From: an uncultured Rikenellaceae bacterium
GTDB taxonomy: Bacteria > Bacteroidota > Bacteroidia > Bacteroidales > Rikenellaceae
Assembly: GCA_910577285.1 (NCBI GenBank)
Contig: CAJTLO010000001.1
Location: forward strand, 1 to 16,994
DNA: 16,994 nt
Direction: 5' to 3'
Shown: positions 6,925 through 14,291 of the stretch, piece by piece
How positions within the stretch are numbered: the first letter of the stretch is position 1
How the letters are laid out: every line of letters starts with the position of its first letter
Translations under genes and position numbers: made by a program
The notes under the pieces: model-generated
What the model was told of the DNA's origin: nothing
Seen by the model: the letters and a program-made list of their open reading frames with translations, nothing else
Databases searched by the model: none

Positions 6925-9900
6925 ATGAAACGACGTGTTTTTATATGTCTTTTTTGTGTGTCGCTGTTGGGCATGGCCTCCTGTACGAAGGACTATTCGT
7001 TCGAGAGGAACGGCGCGACGGGGAGCGGGGAGAGTACGGTCAGTGCGACCGTCCGGTTCCGCTCCCTCGTACCCGCACTGAACGGAACCCGTGCGGCGGG
7101 AGATGCCGTCCGGAGCATCGAAAGCCTTTGCGTGCTGCTCTACGACGAGGAGGGCGAACTGGTGACGAAATATCCGCTTGCGGAGGGTGGCGAGAATGGC
7201 TATGAGCTGAGCGAGGAGGACCGCACTTCGGCGAAACATCCCGAAACGATCGGAGGCGAGGAGCAGGAGTTGCCCTCGGCCGAGAGCCGGACCCCTTCGG
7301 CCAAGTTCCGGTTGAAGATACCCTATGGCCGTTATTACATCTATGCGGTGGCCAACATGGGCGACCTCTCCGCCTACGACGAGGAGATCGGCACGGTGGA
7401 CGGACTGAAGAGCATTTCTCTCGGCTGGAACGGGGACGATGTGTCGGCCAACAATCAGATGTTCGGTTATTTCACGGTCAAGGGGGCGGAGCAGCCCGGC
7501 GAACTGGCGACCCTGAACAGTCCGAAAGTGAGTCTGCAGGCGTGGATGCGTCGCGCGGTTTCCAAAGTGACGGTGGCCTACGACGCCAGCAACCTGGAGG
7601 AGAACGTCTTCATCTACCTGAAGTCGGTGCAGATCAAAGATATACCCGCCCATTGCCATCTGGGCAAGAAGAATACGGTGTCGGCGGAGGTCGGTGCGGA
7701 CGGGGAGAAGCTCCTGTTGCCGGGCGAAACCATCGTCTACTCCCGGGCGGCCGATTACCAGGAGTGGCCGCGCTTGAGCAGGGGAAAGCCCCTCTACGGA
7801 AGCAGCGTGCAGCCGCTCCCGGAGGAGGATGTGAAGCTGAAGGATTACCACCGGGAGGATGCGCCGGCCCTCTACTTTTACGAAAACATGCAGGGGGTGG
7901 CCGGAAAGGACGAGAAGCATAAACAGCAGGATGCGGACGGCGACGGGGTGCTGGATGCCCCGGGAAAGCCCGGCGACGAAACCTACGTCTACAAGGACGA
8001 CCGTCCTTACGGAACCTACATCGAGGTGGAGGCGTATTATAAATCCAATAATCGCGAGCTGCCCGGCGAAGGTACCATCGTCTATCGGTTCATGCTGGGA
8101 AAGAACGTGACCGACGATTTCGATGCCGAGCGGAACCACCATTACAAGCTGACGTTGAAATTCAATCGTTTCGCCAATAATATCGACTGGCATATCGACT
8201 ACGACGAGCCCAAAGGCATTCATGCGCCCAATCCCTATTATATCTCCTATCTGTACAATAACGACATGGTGCTCCCCCTGAAGCTGACGGGGACGAATAT
8301 TACCGATCTGAAGCTGGAGATCATCGAGAACGGTTGGGGTCCGAATGAGCCGCGCGACGGGTTCCAGTATTATACGGGGCCTGTGCTCCCGGCCGGCGTC
8401 TGCAACGGCTTTCTGTCGCTGGCCAAAACGAGCGAGAAGGTCATCGGCGGCGACCAGGCCTACAACAGCCTTTACAACCAAACCTATTGGAATGCCAATC
8501 CGACCAAGGGGAAGCGGAGCTACAGTACGAGCGAAGGAGAGCATGTCGATCCGGACGGAAATTATACGGTGACCGAGGTGGAGGGGGGACTCGTCGTGGG
8601 GATTCCTTTCTACACGCGTGCGAAACTGTTGACGACAGCGACGGGCTTTACGGGCAACAACCCCTATGTGGCCTATTGCCGGAAGGCGGTCGTGAGAATT
8701 TCGGTCAAGATCGACGGCGAACCGATGACGGAGGATATCGTCATCCAGCAGGTGCACCGCGTGGTCAATCCCAAAGGGATCTGGCGCCGGTGGGACAACG
8801 ACGAGGCATTCCATGTGGTGATGAAAACATTGCCTTACGAGTCGGCGAAATCGTTCGAGGCGATCGAGTCCGACGGGCCCTGGAGCGTCGAGGTAGAACA
8901 GGGCGGGGACTGGATCAGGATCAACGGCGAACTCAACGGCAAGGTGTCGGGCTCCACCGATACGGCGATCGATTTCTGGTTTCAGCCCGACGGTACGTGC
9001 GCTTCGGAAAACGATATCCGCTGCGGGATCATTCTGGTGAGGTATAACGACTACTCGTGCCATCACCGTATTCTCGTCCGTCAGGGATACGCTCCCATGA
9101 TGCTGGACGACGAACAGGTGAAGTGGCATACCTTCAACATGTACAGTGCCACGGAGGAGACGTCGTCGCCTTTGGAGGAGGGGTCGCTCTTCAAGTTCGG
9201 CAATCTGGACGATGCCATTCTTGCCTCCAATAACGAGCGGCCGGGTTTCGGCTTCGGCGAAAATCCGGGTCGGAATCTTTTCGATCTGGCGGGAGGCGGC
9301 CGTAAACCGTGGAGCGAGATCAAGGCCCGGCGGGGAGAGGAGCAGCTCCCGAAGGTGGGGAGCAGTTTCCCGGAGGTCACGCTGGCCGGAAGCGGTGTGC
9401 GGGTACGGGTCGCTACGGACGAAGAGTATGCCAAACTGAGGGATGCGGTGGAGCGGGAGTTCGCCTACGGGATTCTCTACGGCGACGGGGCGAAGGAGGT
9501 GCAGGACGACATCGACCGGGCCTACGGCTATGTGCGCGGGGGCGATCCCCAATACGGCATGCGGGGATGTTTCGTGTACAACAAGACCAACGGCAACAAT
9601 CTCTTTTTTCCCATCGGGGCCAGCGGTTACGGTCGCCGGAAAACGGACTACAAGTTCGCTGGCGAAACGGAGTATGCAGGAACCCTGCGGTATGCCAACC
9701 GTACGATGGTCTATAAGGAGAAGGACCAGTTGCAGTACAGGCCTTTGTTCTACGACCTCTATCTGCGGCCCGGTGCGGTGTACTGGTGCAAGGATATTCG
9801 AAGGAATGCCTCCGGCGACATTGATTTTTCGTGTACCACGGCGTGGGATGTGAACTACTTTACGTTCGACTTCAGCGGTTTCGGGAATAATGCGCTGAGT

Positions 9901-9966
9901 GCTACGGAAAATGCGACGACCGAGTCGTCGGCTTGTTTCGTGCGCTGCGTGGAAGAGGTGAAGTAA
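6925..9966 (+). CDS. DUF4906 fimbrial lipoprotein with FISUMP-like (lectin-type) C-terminus, probable tip adhesin
   Basis: A 1013-residue protein, the last gene of the operon. Lipobox GMASC gives lipidation at Cys20. Domains in order: fimbrillin-type N-terminus (SLCVLLYDEEGELV; interdomain strand RRAVSKVTV at 209-217); a Ca-loop-like DADGDGVLD at 336-344; the DUF4906 region around YYISYLYNNDMVLPLKLTG (about 433-451); a BACON-like sandwich near 640-730 (PWSVEVEQGGDWI, ending ILVRQGYAP); and from about 790 a region ending NLFFPIGASGYG ... ACFVRCVEEVK. That last pattern is typical of FISUMP domains, which are related to C-type lectin folds. Size, position and a binding-type C-terminus suggest the tip adhesin; no von Willebrand domain like that of P. 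gingivalis Mfa5 is seen. An in-frame ATG at 6856 exists, but AGGAG (6913-6917) and the signal peptide favour 6925. Ligand unknown. Confidence 0.82.
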   Translation: MKRRVFICLFCVSLLGMASCTKDYSFERNGATGSGESTVSATVRFRSLVPALNGTRAAGDAVRSIESLCVLLYDEEGELVTKYPLAEGGENGYELSEEDRTSAKHPETIGGEEQELPSAESRTPSAKFRLKIPYGRYYIYAVANMGDLSAYDEEIGTVDGLKSISLGWNGDDVSANNQMFGYFTVKGAEQPGELATLNSPKVSLQAWMRRAVSKVTVAYDASNLEENVFIYLKSVQIKDIPAHCHLGKKNTVSAEVGADGEKLLLPGETIVYSRAADYQEWPRLSRGKPLYGSSVQPLPEEDVKLKDYHREDAPALYFYENMQGVAGKDEKHKQQDADGDGVLDAPGKPGDETYVYKDDRPYGTYIEVEAYYKSNNRELPGEGTIVYRFMLGKNVTDDFDAERNHHYKLTLKFNRFANNIDWHIDYDEPKGIHAPNPYYISYLYNNDMVLPLKLTGTNITDLKLEIIENGWGPNEPRDGFQYYTGPVLPAGVCNGFLSLAKTSEKVIGGDQAYNSLYNQTYWNANPTKGKRSYSTSEGEHVDPDGNYTVTEVEGGLVVGIPFYTRAKLLTTATGFTGNNPYVAYCRKAVVRISVKIDGEPMTEDIVIQQVHRVVNPKGIWRRWDNDEAFHVVMKTLPYESAKSFEAIESDGPWSVEVEQGGDWIRINGELNGKVSGSTDTAIDFWFQPDGTCASENDIRCGIILVRYNDYSCHHRILVRQGYAPMMLDDEQVKWHTFNMYSATEETSSPLEEGSLFKFGNLDDAILASNNERPGFGFGENPGRNLFDLAGGGRKPWSEIKARRGEEQLPKVGSSFPEVTLAGSGVRVRVATDEEYAKLRDAVEREFAYGILYGDGAKEVQDDIDRAYGYVRGGDPQYGMRGCFVYNKTNGNNLFFPIGASGYGRRKTDYKFAGETEYAGTLRYANRTMVYKEKDQLQYRPLFYDLYLRPGAVYWCKDIRRNASGDIDFSCTTAWDVNYFTFDFSGFGNNALSATENATTESSACFVRCVEEVK

Positions 9967-10027
9967 TCTCCGCGGCCCGTTGAAGGGTATTTCCGTATTC
10001 GTGGGTGAAGATACCGGTTGAATGAAT

Positions 10028-10059
10028 AACCCCCTATCTGTAGACACAGGTAGGGGGTT
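10028..10059 (+). terminator. Terminator of the fimbrial operon
   Basis: AACCCCCTATCTG (10028-10040) pairs with CAGGTAGGGGGTT (10047-10059): a 13-bp stem with one G-T pair and a 6-base loop, 61 bases after the DUF4906 stop codon. No long T-run follows, only TTC. It is the only strong hairpin after any gene of the operon, which supports a single six-gene transcript. Confidence 0.75.
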
Positions 10060-10744
10060 CTCAGTTGGGCGTCATCGTTCGCATCGTACCATTCCGGAAG
10101 CCCGGCACCGTGTCCGGATTCTTGTCGTTTGAGGGACAGCGCTTGTTCCGCTCTCTTTTCGGGAACGGGAGCGATACTTCGTCGCCGACGGTCAATGTCG
10201 GTATGGCGTTTTCTCTTCAACGGCTCCGCCGGCAGGTCTTTTTGAGTGTGCTTTGTTGGGCGGGGGGGAATCGCTTGCTATCTCTTGTACGGCTGAAGGA
10301 AAATCGGGTCGGTAGGTTTTGGCAGCGATCTCTTTGCTGCCTGTCGTGCCCCGGGGGATGTACTGTCATTTTTGTGAAGCCGGGTCGACCGGGCCGACTC
10401 CACCTTAGGTATATGGGGGAGTGCAGTAGCAGGGAAGAACGGTAACGCATCCATGGCGGTTTCACGATCGCTCGTTTTGATGTCCTAAGCAATTAGGAGC
10501 GAATGGTTAAGCGTGCAGAGCTATTCCGGTACTATGACTTGCGAACTGTTCGGGGAGTGCGTCGAAGGCGTCCGCTGCTTTCCGACAGAGCGATCGCAAA
10601 ACGGGGAATCGGTCGCCTTCCGATGAGGAGAGTAGGGGGCTTCGGTGGATGCTTTACGAAATAGCGACGGAAAACGCAACGGCGGAGAAGGGCAGGTGCG
10701 GCATGTCCGGCATGTCCGAGATTGTATTGTTCGGTTGCGAATAC
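10060..10744. other. Intergenic stretch with no supported gene
   Basis: About 685 bases between the fimbrial terminator and the tRNA terminator. Short open frames exist on both strands (for example 10065-10445 forward and 10217-10492 reverse), but their translations are Arg/Pro-rich, show no domain or signal, and lack a convincing ribosome site. No tRNA, CRISPR or clear repeat was found beyond a trivial CATGTCCGG doublet near 10703. It may be decayed DNA or hold an unrecognised RNA. Confidence 0.5.
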
Positions 10745-10779
10745 AAAAAAAGCCTTGTAAAGGTGAATTTACAAGGCTT
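10745..10779 (-). terminator. Terminator of the tRNA-Asp gene
   Basis: On the minus strand AAGCCTTGTAAA (10779-10768) pairs perfectly with TTTACAAGGCTT (10761-10750): a 12-bp stem with a 6-base loop, followed by a T-run (10750-10745). It starts 26 bases beyond the 3' end of the tRNA, giving a short transcript ending cleanly. Confidence 0.9.
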
Positions 10780-10804
10780 CGCAATCATTCGCTTCGATAT
10801 TTTG

Positions 10805-10878
10805 CGGTATGGACGGGACTCGAACCCGCGACCCCCTGCGTGACAGGCAGGTATTCTAACCAGCTGAACTACCACACC
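10805..10878 (-). tRNA. tRNA-Asp (anticodon GUC)
   Basis: The minus strand folds into a complete 74-base cloverleaf. The acceptor GGTGTGG/CCATACC has one G-U pair; the D stem is GTTC/GAAT; the anticodon stem is CCTGC/GCAGG with loop CTGTCAC; the T stem is GCGGG/CCCGT with loop TTCGAGT. The anticodon GTC (10844-10842) reads Asp codons, and the discriminator G fits tRNA-Asp. The 3' CCA is not encoded (G is followed by CAAA), so it must be added after transcription. It stands alone, with its own promoter and terminator. Nothing at either end suggests an element integrated here. Confidence 0.97.
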
Positions 10879-10895
10879 GTGCTGGATTGCGAGTG

Positions 10896-10925
10896 CAAAT
10901 GTACGACAGATTTTCGATTCTGCAA
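10896..10925 (-). promoter_or_regulatory. Promoter of the tRNA-Asp gene
   Basis: On the minus strand TTG (10925-10923), 19 bases of spacer and TACATTTG (10903-10896) match the Bacteroidetes -33/-7 consensus. Transcription would start near 10889, about 11 bases before the tRNA 5' end. The T-rich tracts on the + strand at about 10935-10965 lie just upstream of it and may bend the DNA. Confidence 0.75.
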
Positions 10926-11149
10926 GGGATTGAGAGATTTTTTTTGATTTTTTTTGGGTTTTTTCGGAAACAGCCCCGGAAACAGCTCTGAAAGCGCTCT
11001 TTTCGGAAGCGTGCCGCAGGGCAGGCTGGGGGAAATTGCCGGTGGAAGTTGCGCAGTCCGACAAAGCCGGGGCCGAGTGCGGCCGGAGACCGACGCGCGT
11101 TGCCTCGTCAGCGGGGCGCTTCCCGGTGAGGTTATTCCGGATATTTTCA

Positions 11150-11157
11150 TAACTTTG
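11150..11157 (+). promoter_or_regulatory. Putative -7 element of the CDF transporter gene
   Basis: TAACTTTG (11150-11157) is an exact TAnnTTTG match in a locally AT-rich patch. No good -33 TTG is seen at 19-21 bases upstream, so the call is tentative. It predicts a leader of roughly 60 bases that contains two hairpins. Between the tRNA promoter and this site I see no gene. Confidence 0.45.
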
Positions 11158-11177
11158 TCCAGACGGGGCCGCTGCGG

Positions 11178-11224
11178 CGGTCCGGAGAGAATGCGGACCG
11201 GACCGGGGAGTTCCGGCCTTTTTT
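11178..11224 (+). other. Two-hairpin leader with T-run just before the CDF start
   Basis: CGGTCCG (11178-11184) pairs perfectly with CGGACCG (11194-11200). Directly after it GG(A)CCGG (11200-11206) pairs with CCGGCC (11213-11218) with a bulged A, followed by six T (11219-11224) and the start codon at 11226. The second hairpin plus T-run looks like a weak intrinsic terminator and overlaps the first by one base. An attenuation-type control is possible but not shown. Confidence 0.35.
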
Positions 11225-11225
11225 A

Positions 11226-12173
11226 ATGCCTTTTTCGCACATGGTGATGGACAATAATGCGGTACGCAACCGGGTACTTATCCGGACTTCGTGGATCAGT
11301 ACGGTGGGGAACGCCGTACTCTCTGCGGCGAAAATCGCGGTGGGGCTGCTGGCGGGAAGCCTGGCGGTGCTGGGCGACGGCATCGATTCGGCCACCGACG
11401 TGGTTATTTCGGTGGTGATGATCTTTACGGCGCGGATCGTGAGCCGGCCCCCGACCAAGAAGTATCCTTACGGATATGAGAAGGCCGAGACGATCGCCAC
11501 CAAGATTCTTTCGCTCGTCATTTTCTACGCCGGCATGCAGATGTTCGTCTCTTCGGTGGAGCGCATGTTCTCGCCCGAACCCAAAGCGCTGCCGGCAGCG
11601 GTGGCGATCTATGTCACCCTCTTCTCCATCGCGGGCAAGCTGCTGCTTGCGCTTTACCAGTACCGGCAGGGAAAGCGGGTGAAGAGCTCCCTGCTGACGG
11701 CCAATGCGGTGAACATGCGCAACGATGTGATCATTTCGCTGGGAGTGCTCGTGGGACTGGCCTTTACTTTCGTACTCGACATGCCCGTGCTGGATACGGT
11801 TACGGGGTTGGTGGTCAGTCTTTTTATCGTGAAGTCGTCGGTGACGATCTTCATGGATTCCAATGTGGAACTGATGGACGGCGTCAAGGACGAGACGATC
11901 TATTCCCGGATCTTTCAGGCCGTCGAGGCGGTGCCCGGTGCGCACAATCCCCATCGGGTGCGTTCGCGCCAGATCGGGAACATGTATATGGTGGCGTTGG
12001 ACATCGAGGTGGCTGGCGACATCTCGGTGACGGAGGCTCACCGGATTGCCAATGAGGTGGAGTGCAGCATCAAGCGGCGGATCGACAACATTTACGACAT
12101 CGTCGTGCATGTCGAACCGGAAGGGGTGCACCACGATGCGGAGAAGTTCGGCATCGACCGGGGAATGGTGTAA
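11226..12173 (+). CDS. Cation diffusion facilitator (CDF) family metal transporter
   Basis: A 315-residue inner-membrane exporter of divalent metal ions driven by proton exchange. Six membrane segments span roughly residues 20-220, followed by a cytoplasmic ferredoxin-like domain (about 225-300, with HRVRSRQIGNMYMVALDIEV and IYDIVVHVEPEG), the usual CDF layout and length. TM2 carries GDGIDSATD with D54 and D58 in the DxxxD metal site. The matching TM5 site reads N163-MRN-D167, where Zn/Cd members such as YiiP have HxxxD, so the metal is uncertain (Zn, Fe or Mn). The start is ambiguous: ATG at 11226, or M6 (11241) or M8 (11247), none with a good ribosome site. The gene stands alone with its own promoter-like site and terminator. 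Confidence 0.92.
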   Translation: MPFSHMVMDNNAVRNRVLIRTSWISTVGNAVLSAAKIAVGLLAGSLAVLGDGIDSATDVVISVVMIFTARIVSRPPTKKYPYGYEKAETIATKILSLVIFYAGMQMFVSSVERMFSPEPKALPAAVAIYVTLFSIAGKLLLALYQYRQGKRVKSSLLTANAVNMRNDVIISLGVLVGLAFTFVLDMPVLDTVTGLVVSLFIVKSSVTIFMDSNVELMDGVKDETIYSRIFQAVEAVPGAHNPHRVRSRQIGNMYMVALDIEVAGDISVTEAHRIANEVECSIKRRIDNIYDIVVHVEPEGVHHDAEKFGIDRGMV

Positions 12174-12206
12174 TGCGCCGCAGGGCGTGACGTACGGAAT
12201 CGGTAC

Positions 12207-12237
12207 AAGGCCGGACGCGAATGCGTCCGGCCTTTTT
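12207..12237 (+). terminator. Terminator of the CDF gene
   Basis: AAGGCCGGACGC (12207-12218), loop GAAT, and GCGTCCGGCCTT (12223-12234) form a perfect 12-bp stem ending in TTTTT (12233-12237), 33 bases after the CDF stop. It is a textbook intrinsic terminator. Confidence 0.95.
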
Positions 12238-12549
12238 GCTGGCGTTTGCTCCGGCTTCCGGGCCGTTTGTCGGGGGCTGCCGCGGACATTGCGTCGCGGT
12301 AGGACGTTATGTCGCGAGCGGGAGGGGGAAGTTCTAAAGTTGTAGAAGCGTGCCGCTGGCGGCAGGCGGTATTTTTGGGGAGAGGATTCGCGATGCGTTT
12401 CCTCTATGTCGTTCCCGAGGGGTTTTGGTCCTTTTCGTTTTGTGGACGCTCGGTTTTTCGGGAAGAGGGATGTCGCTGTGCGTCGTCCGGAGGGGGCGCG
12501 GCGGGAGCGGTACCGTTCGTATGTTTGCCGGATCGAAGCGTATATCGTC

Positions 12550-12574
12550 GCGGCGGGAGGAGCGGTGCGGGGCG
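12550..12574. repeat. Direct repeat, copy 1, upstream of the holin cassette
   Basis: A 25-base unit starting GCGGCGGGAGGAGCG is repeated at 12634-12658 with one mismatch (G to A), 84 bases apart. A partial third copy (GGCGGGAGCGG) is near 12500, and similarity extends loosely past the 25 bases (GCGGGGTA follows both). The surrounding 12238-12717 is GC-rich, with no gene I can support; open frames there give Arg/Gly-rich translations. Function unknown: it could be an intergenic repeat family or a binding array. Confidence 0.6.
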
Positions 12575-12633
12575 GAAGTGCCTTTTGCGGGGTAGGTCGG
12601 CGGCGGTTCCGGTGCGGGAAGATGGTCGTAGCG

Positions 12634-12658
12634 GCGGCGGGAGGAGCGATGCGGGGCG
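12634..12658. repeat. Direct repeat, copy 2, upstream of the holin cassette
   Basis: This copy matches 24 of 25 bases of the unit at 12550-12574. It ends about 60 bases before the holin start codon, so it lies where regulatory sites of that cassette would be expected. Confidence 0.6.
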
Positions 12659-12717
12659 CGTGTCTCGGCGGGGTATTCCGGAGAGGAATTTACTTGTTTT
12701 ACTAAATCAGGATACGG

Positions 12718-13272
12718 ATGAATTGGGATGTAATCAAAACGGCGGTGGCGACCTTTCTGAGCGCCTTTCTCGCCTCGTTGCAGCCGGTGTACGATGCCAT
12801 GCTGCTGTTGCTTATTTTCGCCGGGTGCGACATGCTCTTCGGCCTTCTGGCGGGCCTTGTCGCGGGCGGCGAACGGTTCAGTTTCAAGAAATTCATTCTC
12901 GCTGCCGGCTACCTGCTCGTCTACCTGGGCGTGGTGGTGCTGATCTATGCGGTGGGACGCTTCCAGGACGATGCGCTGGCGGCACACTACCTGGTGAAGG
13001 TCGTCACCTATGTGTTCATCTACTTCTACTCTTCCAACATGTTCAGGAACCTGCACCTGCTCATGCCCGGCAACCCCGTCATCCGGTTTCTCGACTACTT
13101 CGTGGGGTTGCAGTTCGTCCGCCGGGTTCCGGTGCTGGAAGAGTTTCTGCAACGCGCGGAGCAGGAGAAGGTTTCCGGGGCGGATGCCGCGTCGCGGAAC
13201 TTCTCTTCCGTTTCGGCGGAGGATACCCCGGAGGATACCTGCGGAACGGTGGACGAACGGTCCGAAAGGTAG
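12718..13272 (+). CDS. Phage holin-family membrane protein
   Basis: A 184-residue protein resembling the phage holin family of Firmicutes and Bacteroidetes phages (toxin-secretion/phage-lysis holin, Phage_holin_4 type). It has three to four hydrophobic segments (about residues 5-20, 26-48, 62-82 and 90-106), including FAGCDMLFGLLAGL and the family-like FSFKKFILAAGYLLVYLG. The cytoplasmic tail from about residue 130 is polar, Ser/Glu-rich and low in complexity, making the protein longer than typical members (about 130-150). Holins open the inner membrane to release a lytic enzyme, and the M15 peptidase gene begins seven bases downstream. AGGATACGG before the ATG is a weak ribosome site. No capsid, tail or integrase genes are in view, so phage lysis is not proven; a domesticated export role is possible. 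Confidence 0.8.
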   Translation: MNWDVIKTAVATFLSAFLASLQPVYDAMLLLLIFAGCDMLFGLLAGLVAGGERFSFKKFILAAGYLLVYLGVVVLIYAVGRFQDDALAAHYLVKVVTYVFIYFYSSNMFRNLHLLMPGNPVIRFLDYFVGLQFVRRVPVLEEFLQRAEQEKVSGADAASRNFSSVSAEDTPEDTCGTVDERSER

Positions 13273-13279
13273 CGGGCGC

Positions 13280-13678
13280 ATGGGACGGTATTTTACGGTC
13301 GGGGAGCTGTGCGTGTCCGCGGTGGCCCGGATGCGGGGGATCGACAATACGCCGCCCGCATGGGCGGAGGATGCGCTGGAGAGGCTCATCGAAAACCTGC
13401 TTGATCCGTTGCGTGCGTTATGGGGAGGCCCCCTTACGGTCAACAGCGGTTACCGCTCTGCGGAGCTGAATGCGGCGGTCGGCGGTGCGGTTCGTTCCCG
13501 GCATCTGCTGGGTGAGGCGGCCGATATCACGGCGGGGAGTCCTGCGGCCAATGCACGCCTCTTCGATCTGCTCCTGCGGAGCGACCTGGATTTCGACCAG
13601 CTTATCGACGAGCACGGCTATGGATGGCTGCATGTGTCGTGGTGCGGGACCAACCGCCGGCAGGTTTTGCATCTTTGA
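13280..13678 (+). CDS. M15-family peptidase (D-Ala-D-Ala carboxypeptidase-like endolysin)
   Basis: A 132-residue single-domain Peptidase_M15_3-type zinc peptidase that would cut peptide stems of peptidoglycan. The active-site framework is complete: VNSGYRSAELNAAVGG, then SRHLLGEAADI with the His and Asp zinc ligands in the HxxGxAxD pattern, and WLHVSW with the third zinc His near the C-terminus. There is no signal peptide, which fits release through the neighbouring holin. The ATG at 13280 is chosen because the domain starts at once (RYFTVGELC, the usual N-terminus of this family) and AAAGG (13265-13269), inside the end of the holin gene, serves as ribosome site, implying coupled translation. 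The frame is open far upstream, but that part only overlaps the holin. Confidence 0.9.
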   Translation: MGRYFTVGELCVSAVARMRGIDNTPPAWAEDALERLIENLLDPLRALWGGPLTVNSGYRSAELNAAVGGAVRSRHLLGEAADITAGSPAANARLFDLLLRSDLDFDQLIDEHGYGWLHVSWCGTNRRQVLHL

Positions 13679-13717
13679 GAAGAGATCGGTTATGGCTAAT
13701 TAATTGGGAAATAGCGT

Positions 13718-14209
13718 ATGAAGCGTATTTTTGCGAGCGTCGTGTGCGTCTGTCTGGCCTGGGGATGCTGCCCGGGGCGTCGGGGGCTCTCGCCGGCGGT
13801 TTCCGATAGTTTGCGGGTGGAGCGCGAAGTGCGGTATGTCGAGCGGTTGAGGGATACGGTCGTTTATGTCGAGGTGCCCGCCGAGAGCCGGGAGGTGCGG
13901 GTGCAGGCCGACAGCTCCTTTTTGGAGACTTCGCTGGCGCGTTCCGCGGCGCGTGTCGGGGCCGACGGGACGCTTTCGCACACGCTGGAACACAAACCGC
14001 AGCGCCAACCGGTCGGGGTGACGGTGCGGGAGCGGAGCGAACGGGAGCGACTCGCTTCCGGGCAGGTGCAGGTCCGGCGGGTGGAGGTACCGGTGAAGGT
14101 GCCTCTTGCGTGGTGGCAGAAGACGTTGATGGGGTGCGGTGCGGCGGCGCTGGCTTTCGTCTTCGGCCGGGCGGTGCGGCGTCTTGTTTTCCTGCGGGCG
14201 GGCAGGTAG
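13718..14209 (+). CDS. Small membrane-anchored protein of the lysis cassette (spanin-like, unproven)
   Basis: A 163-residue protein with an N-terminal signal or anchor (residues 1-17, with Cys17-Cys18; the lipobox AWGC is poor), a hydrophilic middle rich in Arg, Glu and Val (SDSLRVEREVRYVERLRDTV, then SSFLETSLARSAARV and a DGTLSHTLEHKP segment), and a C-terminal membrane helix (about 137-153, after VPLAWWQKTLMG) ending in Arg. As far as I recall, similar small proteins follow holin and M15 genes in Bacteroidales phage-like cassettes, but I know no named family. Membrane anchors at both ends with a charged linker recall spanins (Rz/Rz1) that bridge the envelope during lysis; this is inference. 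It begins 39 bases after the peptidase and is followed by a strong terminator, closing the cassette. Confidence 0.65.
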   Translation: MKRIFASVVCVCLAWGCCPGRRGLSPAVSDSLRVEREVRYVERLRDTVVYVEVPAESREVRVQADSSFLETSLARSAARVGADGTLSHTLEHKPQRQPVGVTVRERSERERLASGQVQVRRVEVPVKVPLAWWQKTLMGCGAAALAFVFGRAVRRLVFLRAGR

Positions 14210-14291
14210 CGGATGCCGCTTTTCGGAGGGGGCCGGCGGGCGGCGTGGGCGATGGTGCCTGCGAGGGCGGGAAAACCCCTCTCTGCGGCGG

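Noticed and set aside
6925..9966. DUF4906 protein as an Mfa5 orthologue
   Set aside because: P. gingivalis Mfa5 carries a von Willebrand domain; no DxSxS metal site of that kind is visible here, so only a functional analogy as tip protein is kept.
924..10047. Very long minus-strand open frames opposite the fimbrial genes (for example 924-2300, 2441-4489, 6715-10047)
   Set aside because: They mirror the coding frames of well-supported + strand genes in GC-rich DNA. Their translations are rich in His, Arg, Val and Pro with no domain, signal peptide or ribosome site.
10065..10445. Possible 126-residue gene after the fimbrial terminator
   Set aside because: Composition is unlike the real genes, there is no ribosome site or domain, and an equally plausible open frame lies on the other strand.
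10805..10878. tRNA-Asp as the attachment site of an integrated element carrying the neighbouring genes
   Set aside because: No integrase and no duplicated tRNA 3' end were seen in the window.
12550..12658. CRISPR array
   Set aside because: Only two good copies with an 84-base spacing, degenerate flanks and no cas genes.
12309..13469. Long + strand open frame overlapping the holin and peptidase genes
   Set aside because: It overlaps two genes with clear families, is Gly/Arg-rich and has no recognisable domain; shadow of GC-rich DNA.
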